DNA from: Candidatus Ferrigenium bremense
Lineage (GTDB): Bacteria; Pseudomonadota; Gammaproteobacteria; Burkholderiales; Gallionellaceae
Direction: 5' to 3'
DNA: 63,834 nt
Assembly: GCA_019449635.1 (NCBI GenBank)
Contig: JAGRPI010000042.1
Coordinates: 1-63,834 of the forward strand
Under the pieces are notes generated by a model. The model was given only the letters and a program-made list of their open reading frames with translations, did no database searches and was not told where the DNA came from. Within the stretch, counting starts at the first letter, position 1, and every line of letters starts with the position of its first letter. This document shows positions 46,494 to 55,507 of this stretch, in pieces. The position numbers were made by a program, and so were the translations under genes.

Positions 46494-47338
46494 CGTGGCT
46501 TAAAATGCCCATAGCAGGCGCAATGGTCTTTTCGGTCGCGCTACACGCCTTCGCATTGTTCGGCATCGCGCTGGTGCTGCCCGACCCGCGCAACACCATC
46601 AACTTCATGCAACCGCTGCAAGTGGTGCTGGTCAACACCAAGTCGAAATTCAGGCCTGCCAAAGCCGATGCGCTGGCGCAGGCCAGTCTGGACGGCGGCG
46701 GCAATACCCCGGAAGACCGGCAGGCCAAGACTCCGCTGCCCGCGATCCGCGACGACCAGCAGTTCACCCCCGAACAGATCGCCAGGCGCGTCGCGCAGCT
46801 TGAGGAAGAATCGAAACGCATGCTGACCCGGCTGAAGAGCAATTACCGGGTGACGCAACCGGAACTCAAGAAACAGCAAAGCAGCGACACCCGCAGCGGC
46901 GAAGAACTGGTACAAAAAAGCCTGGAGATCGCGCGCCTCGAAGCGCAGATCAACAAGAATTTCGACGCCTATCAGAAAATGCCGCGCCGCAAATACATCG
47001 GTGCACGCACGCAGGAATACCGTTTCGCGCAATACATCGAAGACTGGCGCATCAAGGTAGAGCGCATCGGCAACCTGAATTACCCGGAACAGGCGCGCCA
47101 GCAAAGGATCTTCGGCAGCCTGCGGCTCAGCGTGTCGATCAATGCGGACGGCAACCTGGGGCCTGTCGAAGTGAACAAGTCATCGGGCAGCCGCATCCTG
47201 GATGCGGCGGCAATGCGCATCGTCAGGCTCGCCGCACCCTACGCCCCTCTGCCGCCGGACATCCGCAAGGACACCGACATCCTGGTCATCACGCGCACCT
47301 GGACGTTCACCTCGTCGGACCGGCTCGAAAGCGAGTAA
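46487..47338 (+). CDS. TonB-family energy transducer
   Basis: A 283-residue protein starting with GTG at 46487 (GGAGG 9 bp upstream), overlapping the RNase gene by 7 bp. One N-terminal helix (IAGAMVFSVALHAFALFGIAL), a long charged spacer with coiled-coil character (residues ~95-165), and a C-terminal TonB domain (NYPEQARQQRIFGSLRLSVSINADGNLGPVEVNKSSGSRILDAAAMRIVRLAAPYAPLPPDI). It links ExbBD to outer-membrane receptors; a TonB-dependent receptor is encoded at 56410. Confidence 0.88.
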   Translation: MLTWLKMPIAGAMVFSVALHAFALFGIALVLPDPRNTINFMQPLQVVLVNTKSKFRPAKADALAQASLDGGGNTPEDRQAKTPLPAIRDDQQFTPEQIARRVAQLEEESKRMLTRLKSNYRVTQPELKKQQSSDTRSGEELVQKSLEIARLEAQINKNFDAYQKMPRRKYIGARTQEYRFAQYIEDWRIKVERIGNLNYPEQARQQRIFGSLRLSVSINADGNLGPVEVNKSSGSRILDAAAMRIVRLAAPYAPLPPDIRKDTDILVITRTWTFTSSDRLESE

Positions 47339-47371
47339 CCCGAAGCTGGCCGGCAACGGAGCCGACGCACG

Positions 47372-48994
47372 CTATACGCGGAACACCTCCACCGTCCCAC
47401 GCACCTGCATCGCCTTTTGCTCCAGTTCGGTCGCAATATCCAACAGGCTGCGCGCCGCGCCGGAATTTTCCTCGGACATCTGCGCAACCTGTTCGGTGCG
47501 TTTCGCCAGATCGGTTGCCGCCGCGTTTTGCTCGACAAGCGCGCCGGAAATATCGTCGATTGCACCCGACACTTCGCCAAAATTCTGCTGAATGCCGGCA
47601 ATGGCATTCTGTGCGACTTCGGCATCGTGCACACCCTGGCGCGTGGTATTCACCACCTTGTCCATGCCGCCAAGCGCACGGCTGGCCACACCGGCTATCT
47701 GTGCGGACATCCGGTTGATCTCCGCCGTGGCATTGGCCGTGCGCTCGGCGAGCTTGCGCACCTCGTCTGCCACCACTGCAAAACCGCGCCCCTGCTCGCC
47801 GGCGCGCGCCGCTTCGATTGCCGCATTGAGCGCCAGCAGGTTGGTCTGGTCGGCGATTTCCTTGATGGCATTCACCACCTCGCTGATGCGTGAGGCGTCC
47901 CCTCCCAGCCGGGATACTTCGGCTGATGCCGTTTCGATCTGTTGCGCAACCTCCATCAGCCCGGCCACCGTCTTGTTGACCACCTGCGCCCCTTGCTCGG
48001 AGTTTGCGCGCGACTGATCGGCAATTTGTCTGGCGTTGTTCCCCTGGTCGCTGATATGGGTGGAGGAGACGCTCATTTCCTCAATCGCCGCAGCCATGCC
48101 GCTCACCGCATCAGATTCATGATTGACGTTCTCCGAGATCTGCCGCGCGGCCACCGCCAATTGTTCCGCCAAGCCGCCGACCTGGTCGGCCTGCGTTTTC
48201 ACTGCGGCGATCATGTCGCGCAGGCGTGATTGCATATCCTGGGCATTGGCCAGCAGGCTGCCGTCTGCCGCACGGGCAAATTGCACAGAGAAATCGCCCG
48301 CCGCCATCACGCCGATGACCTGTGCGACCTCTGCGGGATCGCCGCCCAACTGGCGCATCAGGCTTCTCGTCAGGAACAGGGCAAAGGCTGCGGCACAGAT
48401 GACGGCGATGATCCCCATGATCAGCGCGATGCGCAGTGTGGATTGCTGGAGCACGCCGAACTGGCTGGATGCCAGCCTGAATTCACGCTCGGTGATTTCC
48501 TTCAGCTTGGCTGCCGCCACGGCAATAGGCTTGTCGGCGCCCTTGATACCCTTGTCCTGATCGGTGATGGATGCGCCTTTGTCCTTGAGTTGCTTGAGTT
48601 GGTCGAGGGCGGCAAGATAAGCCCCCACTGCGGTCTTGATTTCGTTCAACTGGCCCTGTGCTTCATCCTCAAATCCTCCGGCTTTCTGGTACCTGTCGAC
48701 CGCACCCAGCAGTTTGCCCATATCGTCGCGGAACTTCGCTTCATAGTCACCGCCGCGCAGCACATAGTTCTTGAAATGGTGCACGCCATCGCCAAGGTAG
48801 CGATAGATTTCCATGTTGGCATCCTGCCAGACGAATACCTGTTGCTCGATCCTGCGCCACTTGCCATTCATCTCGCTCAGGTAAAACTGCGTGACCGCAG
48901 CCATTCCCACCATCAACGCCACGATCAAACCAAATGACAGGCGCAGCTTGGTGCTGACCTTCAGGCTATGCAACTGCTTCCCGATATTTCCCAT
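47372..48994 (-). CDS. methyl-accepting chemotaxis protein
   Basis: A 540-residue receptor. TM1 at residues ~18-40 and TM2 at ~190-212 enclose a helical periplasmic domain. HAMP follows (~212-265), then the signalling domain with the conserved hairpin tip [42 protein letters not shown]. It stands on the opposite strand between tonB and aroE, which are usually adjacent, so it is probably a later insertion. The ligand is unknown. Confidence 0.93.
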   Translation of the reverse strand: MGNIGKQLHSLKVSTKLRLSFGLIVALMVGMAAVTQFYLSEMNGKWRRIEQQVFVWQDANMEIYRYLGDGVHHFKNYVLRGGDYEAKFRDDMGKLLGAVDRYQKAGGFEDEAQGQLNEIKTAVGAYLAALDQLKQLKDKGASITDQDKGIKGADKPIAVAAAKLKEITEREFRLASSQFGVLQQSTLRIALIMGIIAVICAAAFALFLTRSLMRQLGGDPAEVAQVIGVMAAGDFSVQFARAADGSLLANAQDMQSRLRDMIAAVKTQADQVGGLAEQLAVAARQISENVNHESDAVSGMAAAIEEMSVSSTHISDQGNNARQIADQSRANSEQGAQVVNKTVAGLMEVAQQIETASAEVSRLGGDASRISEVVNAIKEIADQTNLLALNAAIEAARAGEQGRGFAVVADEVRKLAERTANATAEINRMSAQIAGVASRALGGMDKVVNTTRQGVHDAEVAQNAIAGIQQNFGEVSGAIDDISGALVEQNAAATDLAKRTEQVAQMSEENSGAARSLLDIATELEQKAMQVRGTVEVFRV

Positions 48995-49111
48995 GACTTC
49001 TCCTGTATAACTCCACGATTCGGCATTCCCGGAAAAACTTTAGGCCGCGATTATCCAGCAGCCCTTATAATTGGAAAGTATAAATAGCACTGTTTTTTCG
49101 GCTCAATATCC

Positions 49112-49963
49112 ATGACTGACCGCTACGCCGTCATCGGCAACCCCATCGCCCACAGCAAATCGCCGCTGATCCACCGGATGTTCGCCGAACAGACCGGGCA
49201 GGACATCAGCTACGAGGCCGTCCTCGCGCCGCTGGAAGGCTTTGCCGCGACCGTCGAACGGCTGCGCAAGGTGGGCTGCAAGGGCTGCAACGTGACCGTG
49301 CCGTTCAAGTTCGAGGCATTCAACATCGCTACAGAATTGAGCGAACGCGCCCGTTCTGCACAGGCAGTAAACACCTTAAGCTTTGATGGCGATGAAATTC
49401 GGGGCGACAACACAGATGGTGCTGGATTAGTGTGCGATATCCAGCAGAATTTAAAATTTACATTACAAGGCCGAAATATATTGCTGCTAGGTGCGGGTGG
49501 TGCTGCTTGGGGGGTGTCACTCCCACTATTGGAAGCGGGAGCGAACATTAACATTTTCAACCGCACCACCGACAAGGCTCAGCAACTTAGCCACGGGCTT
49601 CAGACATTCTTAAAGCGTGACCTATATACACGCAAAGGCCTTAAATACGGCTTACCAAATTTTTTAAATAGTTATGCAGAATTATCCAGCAAGCAGTTTG
49701 ATTTCGTCATCAATGCAACTTCCGCCGGTCTGACCGAGAGCGAAATCCCGCTGCCGCCCGGTATCTTCGCCCCCGGCGCGCTGGCCTACGACATGATGTA
49801 CGGGCGCGAGACGCCGTTCATGAAATTCGCGCGCGAACACGGCGCCGCCGTGATTGCCGACGGCCTCGGGATGCTGGTCGAGCAGGCCGCTGAGGCATTC
49901 TACATCTGGCGCGGCGTGCGTCCCAAGACCGCGCCGGTCATCGCCGCACTACGCCTGTCCTGA
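49112..49963 (+). CDS. aroE: shikimate dehydrogenase, mosaic gene
   Basis: A 283-residue NADP enzyme reducing 3-dehydroshikimate. Motifs: GNPIAHSKSPLIH, GCNVTVPFKFEAF with catalytic Lys66, NTDG with Asp102, the Rossmann loop GAGGAAWGV, and DMMYGRETPFM. About bases 49330-49720 are clearly more AT-rich than both flanks, and an extra stretch (KRDLYTRKGLKYGLPNFLNSY) sits in the NADP domain. Active-site residues are kept, so the protein may be functional. Mosaic origin by recombination is inferred. Confidence 0.92.
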   Translation: MTDRYAVIGNPIAHSKSPLIHRMFAEQTGQDISYEAVLAPLEGFAATVERLRKVGCKGCNVTVPFKFEAFNIATELSERARSAQAVNTLSFDGDEIRGDNTDGAGLVCDIQQNLKFTLQGRNILLLGAGGAAWGVSLPLLEAGANINIFNRTTDKAQQLSHGLQTFLKRDLYTRKGLKYGLPNFLNSYAELSSKQFDFVINATSAGLTESEIPLPPGIFAPGALAYDMMYGRETPFMKFAREHGAAVIADGLGMLVEQAAEAFYIWRGVRPKTAPVIAALRLS

Positions 49964-49985
49964 GCGTATCGAAGGGCAAACAATA

Positions 49986-50681
49986 ATGAAGAAACTGTGG
50001 GGCTGGACCTGGCGCGGCATGGCGATCTGCTTCGCCCTGCTGCTGCTCTACCAATTGTGGATATTCGCGCATATCTGCTGGTGGATAAAATTCAACCCGT
50101 CCACCAGCGCGTTCATGGAAAGCCGCCTGGCGGTCATGCAGGACAAGAACCCGAATGCCGAACTGCGGCACCAGTGGGTACCCTATGCGAAGATCTCCAA
50201 TCACCTCAAGCGCGCGTTGATCGCCGCTGAGGACGCGAAATTCGTCGACCACGAAGGCTTCGACTGGGAAGGCATCCAGAAGGCTTACGAGAAGAACCTG
50301 AAGAAGGGCAAAATCGTCGCGGGCGGCTCCACCATCAGCCAGCAGCTCGCCAAGAACCTGTTCCTCTCCACCAAGCGCACGCCGTGGCGCAAGGCCGAGG
50401 AGGCGTTCATCACGCTGATGCTGGAAGCGGTGATGGACAAGCGGCGCATCTTCGAGATCTATCTCAACGTGATCGAGTGGGGCAACGGCGTGTTCGGTGC
50501 GGAAGCCGCAGCGCGCCACTATTACCGTGCCAATGCGGCCAGCCTGACCGCAGAACAGGCCGCCAGGCTCGCCGCGATGGTGCCCAATCCGCGCTATTAC
50601 GACACCCACCGCGAAGCGCGCGGCCTGCTGCGCAAAACCGGCATCATTCTCGATCGCATGGGCGACGCGGAAATTCCCTGA
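49986..50681 (+). CDS. mtgA: monofunctional biosynthetic peptidoglycan transglycosylase
   Basis: A 231-residue enzyme polymerising lipid II. One N-terminal membrane helix (residues ~10-32), then the GT51 domain with catalytic Glu in AEDAKFVDHEGFDWEGI, and motifs GGSTISQQLAKNLFLS, EAVMDKRRIFEIYLNVIEWG and GVFGAEAAARHYY. It follows aroE by 22 bp. The spacer resembles the CCTGAGC...TCGAAGGGC repeat. Confidence 0.94.
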   Translation: MKKLWGWTWRGMAICFALLLLYQLWIFAHICWWIKFNPSTSAFMESRLAVMQDKNPNAELRHQWVPYAKISNHLKRALIAAEDAKFVDHEGFDWEGIQKAYEKNLKKGKIVAGGSTISQQLAKNLFLSTKRTPWRKAEEAFITLMLEAVMDKRRIFEIYLNVIEWGNGVFGAEAAARHYYRANAASLTAEQAARLAAMVPNPRYYDTHREARGLLRKTGIILDRMGDAEIP

Positions 50682-50765
50682 CAAATCAATTAGCAGTGAT
50701 GGGCGCAGAATCTGGTTTGTGTCAGTCGCGATGGATTGCTCTTGGACGGCAACAGTCAATGAAGC

Positions 50766-51479
50766 TTAATACAGAAGCCCCAGTACCGATGCCCGAATGA
50801 CCGCTGCGGTCTTGTTGTTGGCATTCAATTTGACCATGGCGTTATTGATGTGAAAATTGACCGTGCGTTCGGCGATTCTCAAAATATCCGCCACCTCACT
50901 TGAGGTCTTGCCTTCCGCCGTCCAGCGCAATATCTCGATTTCCCGGTTCGAAAGCATCACTTCGGCTTCCGGCAGCAGCTTGGACGTCAGGCATCGCGCC
51001 ATGCCGAAGTGCGCTGTCTGCGCCAACCAACTCATCGCCGGGGTCTTGGCGACCAACTCGCTGGCCGACAAACCTTCCCGAGCACGCGCCAGTGTCAGCA
51101 TACCGCTGATTCCCCGCGTATCCCGGCAAGATTGCACCCATCCGTATTCCAGCCCGTAAGCCCTGGCGTCTTCCCACATATCACGGGCCGGGGCGAACAA
51201 CTCGTCAGACCAGACGAATGGCATTGTCGAACGACCACCCTGTGCAACGGTGGGATCAACCGCAAGATAGCTCTGCGCCTGATAGTGTGTTTGCCAATCA
51301 GCAGGATAATTATTGAACATCTCCGTTCTGGGCGCGGAAATAGGCAGAGGCATGCGGATGCCGTAGGCGCAATAGTCAAAACCCAACTCCCGCGCCGACT
51401 CCGTGACACACTGAAACAGGTCTGCGGCAGAATCGTAAGTCAACAGCGACTGGATTTGCTCTTCTTGCCAAGCTTTCAT
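50766..51479 (-). CDS. LuxR-type quorum-sensing regulator
   Basis: A 237-residue LuxR protein with an acyl-homoserine-lactone-binding domain: the key residues Trp62, Tyr66, Asp75, Pro76 and Trp90 correspond to Trp57, Tyr61, Asp70, Pro71 and Trp85 of TraR. The C-terminal LuxR helix-turn-helix is at ~176-225 (LSNREIEILRWTAEGKTSSEVADILRIAERTVNFHINNAM). The ATG at 51479 is preferred to one at 51521. It is divergent from the rsaM-like gene, and two lux-box-like sites lie in the gap. Confidence 0.93.
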   Translation of the reverse strand: MKAWQEEQIQSLLTYDSAADLFQCVTESARELGFDYCAYGIRMPLPISAPRTEMFNNYPADWQTHYQAQSYLAVDPTVAQGGRSTMPFVWSDELFAPARDMWEDARAYGLEYGWVQSCRDTRGISGMLTLARAREGLSASELVAKTPAMSWLAQTAHFGMARCLTSKLLPEAEVMLSNREIEILRWTAEGKTSSEVADILRIAERTVNFHINNAMVKLNANNKTAAVIRASVLGLLY

Positions 51480-51526
51480 CTTCCCTCCATCGCAAGGGCA
51501 GTGCCATGATCGGGCAGCCAAGCTTC

Positions 51527-51544
51527 CCTGTCATATTTGACAAC
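51527..51544. promoter_or_regulatory. lux-box-like dyad between luxR and rsaM-like gene
   Basis: CCTGTCATATTTGACAAC contains TGTCA-N4-TGACA, the same half-sites as the dyad before luxI. Directly after it, ACTGACAGATTTGACAGC (51545-51562) repeats TGACA twice in tandem. The site is 48-65 bp before luxR and 87-104 bp before the rsaM-like start. Binding by the LuxR protein is an inference. Confidence 0.65.
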
Positions 51545-51630
51545 ACTGACAGATTTGACAGCATGTTCAAATGCACGCCGCCAGTATGATTCTCTTTTCA
51601 TATCCTATCAATTCGAGATCAAGGCGCCCT

Positions 51631-52131
51631 ATGACATCCCATTACCCGCAAGAAAGCTCGTCCCACCAGGAGTACGTCACAACGATGATCCTGTCTCGAG
51701 ATGGTTACATCCGCCTGACGTTCGAATCGTTTCAGCAGGTTGAAATGGTACACCTGTTTTCCGGCATGGATGAAGACCGGCCGATCACCATGGGAACCGG
51801 TGCCAGTCTGCATCCTATCACTGGTTACACAGAATGGGTAAGCCATGACACACCGGCGATCAGCATCGGCTGGGACTGGGAATTGATAGGCACACAAGGA
51901 AAAGCGCTACTTATTCAAACCGGCACGCCTGGCAGCAATATGATGCTCGTGGATCAACACGGCAACGATCTCGGGCCGGCACGAACCAAACAATCGATAG
52001 CGGCATGGTTGAGTATGTTCGCCTGGCAAGCAGAAACACTGGAAGCAATCACAGCCGCACCCTCAACTGTCAACTCTGACAGTTGTTTGAACTGGCCTGA
52101 AAAGCTCAAATCAACCCATCGGTTTTTATGA
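51631..52131 (+). CDS. RsaM-like protein, DUF4902
   Basis: A 166-residue protein placed between luxR and luxI, as RsaM proteins are in Burkholderia and some Pseudomonas. The core TGYTEWVSHDTPAISIGWDWEL ... MMLVDQHGNDLGPARTKQSIAAWLSMFAWQ fits DUF4902. RsaM proteins dampen AHL production by an unresolved mechanism. The ATG at 51631 with AAGG upstream gives the family start. Its last ~20 codons contain the dyad serving luxI. Confidence 0.78.
   Translation: MTSHYPQESSSHQEYVTTMILSRDGYIRLTFESFQQVEMVHLFSGMDEDRPITMGTGASLHPITGYTEWVSHDTPAISIGWDWELIGTQGKALLIQTGTPGSNMMLVDQHGNDLGPARTKQSIAAWLSMFAWQAETLEAITAAPSTVNSDSCLNWPEKLKSTHRFL
52064..52085 (+). promoter_or_regulatory. perfect lux-box-like dyad upstream of luxI
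   Basis: CAACTGTCA-ACTC-TGACAGTTG, a 22-bp perfect dyad with 9-bp arms, 66 bp before the luxI ATG and inside the 3' end of the rsaM-like gene. It shares TGTCA-N4-TGACA with the site at 51527-51544. A LuxR-type operator is the likely reading. Confidence 0.78.
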
Positions 52132-52150
52132 TTTTTTCAGGGGGTTGATC

Positions 52151-52705
52151 ATGAATATTGTTTCAGGTACTGCTGGCAATTTATTGGATGTCTACAGGCA
52201 GGTGGCAGGCTATCGGTACAAGGTTTTTGTCGAAAATCTGGGCTGGGATCTGCACGCCCCGGATGGCCTGGAACAGGACCAATTTGACCGCTCTGACACG
52301 GTCTATGTAGCCGTGCAAGACAACGAAGGCGAAGTATGCGGTTGCGCCCGGTTGTTACCAACTACACACCCGTATCTTCTCTCGGAGGTTTTTCCTCAGT
52401 TATTGAATGGAGCGGTACCCCCAAACTCCCCTGAGATTTGGGAGTTGTCCCGCTTTGCTGCGGTTGATTTCAACTCGCCCAATCAATCCCCGCTACGGCA
52501 GATGTCATCGGACATCGCGGTGGCCTTGCTGCAGGCGGCTATAGAATGCGCGGCAACACGTGGGGCGAAACGGTTGATTACCGTTTCTCCTCTTGGCATA
52601 GAACGGTTGCTACGCAAGGCCGGATTTAATGCACACCGCGCCGGGCCGCCCATGATAATCGACGGGCACCCCATTTTTGCGTGCTGGATCGAAGTTGGCG
52701 AGTAG
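52151..52705 (+). CDS. LuxI-type acyl-homoserine lactone synthase
   Basis: A 184-residue synthase. The ten-residue invariant set of LuxI is largely visible: Arg22, Phe26, Trp32 (GYRYKVFVENLGW), Asp43 and Asp46 (EQDQFD), Arg67 (CARLLP), Phe81, Glu98 (WELSRFA) and Arg101. It makes an AHL from SAM and an acyl donor; the acyl chain cannot be told. The ATG at 52151 with GGGG upstream is preferred to a TTG at 52145. It is followed on the same strand by a TPP enzyme and two citrate-synthase homologues. Confidence 0.95.
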   Translation: MNIVSGTAGNLLDVYRQVAGYRYKVFVENLGWDLHAPDGLEQDQFDRSDTVYVAVQDNEGEVCGCARLLPTTHPYLLSEVFPQLLNGAVPPNSPEIWELSRFAAVDFNSPNQSPLRQMSSDIAVALLQAAIECAATRGAKRLITVSPLGIERLLRKAGFNAHRAGPPMIIDGHPIFACWIEVGE

Positions 52706-52904
52706 CCAGCCCATGGCAGCAAAGCGGTGAACAATACGGAAAGCAGTCAGCCGTCAATTACCAGCATGGATGTTGATACTGCGCAGCAAGCAGACCGTAA
52801 GGCGGGTGGCTGTATTACTGAATATCTCGCAGCCGGGCAGGACATCAATCGAAAGACCGATAGCGGAGATGCGAAGTCTCCAAGGCTGGGACGATGGGGA
52901 AGTA

Positions 52905-54686
52905 ATGCGTTTTGAAACTGAATCAGTGACCAGTCTAATGACAGAAATACGGCGAACACAAGACTTCGAAACAGAATCACAACCCATGGAAGCGGTCGAC
53001 CTGCTGGTCGCCTATCTGGAACAAATCGGTATCGAGTATGTATTCGGCGTGCCCGGAGGCGCCATCGAGCCGCTATACAACGCGCTCGCGCGCAGCGCAC
53101 GGCGCGGCGGCCCGCGCCCGGTCGTGGCGCGCCACGAAACGGGGGCCGCTTTCATGGCCGACGGCTACGCCCGCGAAACCGGCAGGATCGGCGTGTGCTG
53201 TGCCACTTCTGGCCCGGGCGCCACCAATCTCATCACCGGAGTGGCCTGTGCCTATGAGAACGAGATCCCGATGCTGGTCATCAGCGGCCAGCCTTCGTTG
53301 AATTTGCTGGGCCGTGGGGCTTTGCAGGAATCATCCGGGGCAGGCATCGACACGGTCGCAATGCTTCGTACCTGTACACGCTACAGCGCGCTGATTTCCC
53401 ATCCTGACCAACTGGAAAGACAACTGACCACGGCGCTGCTGAGCGCGCACCATCCGATACCCGGCCCGGTACACCTCAGCATCCCGGTGGACGTGTTGCG
53501 TTCGCTGTTAAAGTGCGGGCCGTCATACAATCTGGCGCATCTGCTACAGCCGCAGTCTGCTGTCGATGACGCGGCGGTCCGGGAATTGCAGGCGCAACTG
53601 GCGCAGGCGAAACGAATAGTGGTGCTGATCGGCAGCGGCGGCGGGATGGCGATCGACCTCATCATCGAGCTGGTGGAGAGGGTGAATGCAGTCTTTGTCG
53701 TCACACCCGATGCCAAGGGATTTATCAGCCCGCGCCACCCTTTGTATCGGGGCGTGTTCGGATTCGCCGGCCATCCGTCAGCCGTCGCAGCAATGGGCGA
53801 TAAAGATGTTGACCTGATCCTGGTGGTAGGTTCAGCCCTGAGCGAATGGACCAGCAACGGCTGGAGTGAATCGCTGCTGAATAACCGGCTGGTGCATATC
53901 GATTCCTGCGAAGCGCACCTGACGCGCTCGCCGATGGCGCGTCTGCATGTGCGTGGTCTTGTCCGCCCAGTGTTCGAGCGGCTGCTGCGGACGCTGCGCA
54001 GAGATGGTCCGAAAGAAATTTCCGTTGGCGAGAAGCGCAGATTCAGAAAAATCTCGGTTGACGATCCGTTCAAATCCGCATCAGAGGACGCACCCATCAA
54101 GCCCCAGTACCTGATGCGCGAACTCGGCTGGCGCAGCCCGCCCGATACGCGTTTCCTGGTGGATTCCGGAAACAGCACAACTTGGGCGATCCATCATCTG
54201 GGGATGCACGACCACCTGCACAGCGCAGGAGGCTGGATGCGTGTCACGATGAATTTCGCCCCGATGGGCTGGGCCATCGGCGGCGCGGTCGGCACTGCGC
54301 TCGCCAACCGGGATGTGCCGGTAGTGTGCATCACCGGGGACGGCAGCCTGCTGATGAACGGCCAGGAAATGACTGTGGCGCTGACCGAGAAGCTCAGCGT
54401 GGTGTTCGTGATCCTCAACGACTCGGCGCTGGGCATGGTGAAACACGGTCAGCGACTGGCTGGTGCAGAACAGATCGGTTTCGAATTGCCGCTGGTGGAT
54501 TTCCGGCTGATGGCCGAATCCATGGGTATCCCGGGCCATGTGATCCGCACCGCCGAGGACTTTGACAACCTCGATCTGGACGCGATGCTGCGCCATCCGG
54601 GCCCGTCCGTTCTGGATGTGCGCATCGATGGCGATGAGGTCCCACCGATGGGGCTGCGATTGAAAGTTCTGGGGACGGAAAAATGA
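52905..54686 (+). CDS. acetolactate-synthase-like TPP-dependent enzyme
   Basis: About 593 residues with the three-domain layout of acetohydroxyacid-synthase relatives. N-terminal PYR domain: IGIEYVFGVPGGAIEPLYNAL, catalytic Glu in ARHETGAAFMADGYAR, and ATSGPGATNLITGVA. Central domain ~residues 245-395. C-terminal PP domain with the TPP motif GDGSLLMNGQEMTVA...ILND. The start is uncertain: ATG at 52905 (GGGGAAG nearby), 52938 or 52986. It lies 199 bp after luxI and overlaps the next gene by 4 bp. A housekeeping IlvB role is unlikely given no ilvN, and the product is unknown. Confidence 0.85.
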   Translation: MRFETESVTSLMTEIRRTQDFETESQPMEAVDLLVAYLEQIGIEYVFGVPGGAIEPLYNALARSARRGGPRPVVARHETGAAFMADGYARETGRIGVCCATSGPGATNLITGVACAYENEIPMLVISGQPSLNLLGRGALQESSGAGIDTVAMLRTCTRYSALISHPDQLERQLTTALLSAHHPIPGPVHLSIPVDVLRSLLKCGPSYNLAHLLQPQSAVDDAAVRELQAQLAQAKRIVVLIGSGGGMAIDLIIELVERVNAVFVVTPDAKGFISPRHPLYRGVFGFAGHPSAVAAMGDKDVDLILVVGSALSEWTSNGWSESLLNNRLVHIDSCEAHLTRSPMARLHVRGLVRPVFERLLRTLRRDGPKEISVGEKRRFRKISVDDPFKSASEDAPIKPQYLMRELGWRSPPDTRFLVDSGNSTTWAIHHLGMHDHLHSAGGWMRVTMNFAPMGWAIGGAVGTALANRDVPVVCITGDGSLLMNGQEMTVALTEKLSVVFVILNDSALGMVKHGQRLAGAEQIGFELPLVDFRLMAESMGIPGHVIRTAEDFDNLDLDAMLRHPGPSVLDVRIDGDEVPPMGLRLKVLGTEK

Positions 54687-55507
54687 GCACGGAATCCATC
54701 CATACCCGCATCTGGCAAGAGGAGCCCGAGCCCGACAACGCGTTCGCGGCGGCATCCTGTCATTGCCATGGCTACGATGTTTACGGCGACCTGCTGGTTC
54801 ATGCAAGCTGGATCGAATACCTGTTCCTGCTGTTTCGCGGCGAGGCGCCATCAGCGCAGCAGACCAGGCTGCTGGAAGGACTGGCCATGGCGCTGGCCAA
54901 TCCCGGCCCGCGTGATGCGGCGGTGCATGCCGCGATGTGCGGCGGAGTCGGCGGTTCCACCTCGGCATCCTGTTTGATGGCCTCGCTGGCGGTGGGTGCG
55001 GGCGCATCCGGCGGCGCGCGGGAAGTGATGATTGCGATGCAAGACTGGATTGAGCGCGGCACCGATCTGGCGCTCTGGCAAACGGGCCTGGCGGTAAAGC
55101 CGATGGCTGATCCGGCGGATGTCTGGCCCCCCCCCGGCCACCCGCCCGGTTTTGATCCCTATGGTGTGCGTTGTACCACGCCGGTGCGACAGACCCTGGC
55201 TTATCTCGCTGCTCCGGATTGCGCGCCGTCTCTGGCCTGGCTGCAGGCTAACCGGCCGGCGCTGGAATGCGCCGCCGGGCTGCCGCTGGCGATGACCGGC
55301 GTGGCGGCTGCGGCATTGCGCGATCTTGGGTTTGCACCGGCGCAGGGAGAAATGCTGTTTCTGTTGCTGCGGCTGCCGGGCGCTGCGGTGCATGCGCTGG
55401 AGCAGAAGGATTACGGCCACAAGAATTTTCCATTCTTCAAGGTGGAACTGGAAAACGATCCCGGCCCTGCCCAAGACGTTGCAAATCTTGCGGAAGCAGG
55501 GGCATGA
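54683..55507 (+). CDS. short citrate synthase/citryl-CoA lyase homologue, copy 1
   Basis: A 274-residue protein, much shorter than typical citrate synthases (about 370-430). The citrate-synthase-like helical layout is seen in DLLVHASWIEYLFLLFRGEAPSAQQTRLLEGLAMAL, GGARE (near residue 110) and LRDLGFAPAQGEMLFLLLRLPGAAVHALEQK. The GFGHP-type His appears kept as His153 (PPPGHPPG). The first catalytic His (HGGA block) reads SGGA, and the position of the catalytic Asp reads MTGV. Residue matching is by eye. It overlaps both neighbours by 4 bp. Confidence 0.78.
   Translation: MSTESIHTRIWQEEPEPDNAFAAASCHCHGYDVYGDLLVHASWIEYLFLLFRGEAPSAQQTRLLEGLAMALANPGPRDAAVHAAMCGGVGGSTSASCLMASLAVGAGASGGAREVMIAMQDWIERGTDLALWQTGLAVKPMADPADVWPPPGHPPGFDPYGVRCTTPVRQTLAYLAAPDCAPSLAWLQANRPALECAAGLPLAMTGVAAAALRDLGFAPAQGEMLFLLLRLPGAAVHALEQKDYGHKNFPFFKVELENDPGPAQDVANLAEAGA

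Noticed and set aside
52727..52915. 62-codon frame with a GTG start between luxI and the TPP gene
   Set aside because: No clear ribosome-binding site or recognisable family, and it overlaps the start region of the TPP gene; coding cannot be supported.
52905..54686. Biosynthetic acetolactate synthase large subunit (ilvB)
   Set aside because: No ilvN or ilvC follows, and the context is a luxI operon; the fold is shared but the role is not supported.
54683..55507. Housekeeping citrate synthase
   Set aside because: Too short, catalytic positions are altered, and it lies in a quorum-sensing operon, so it is not gltA.
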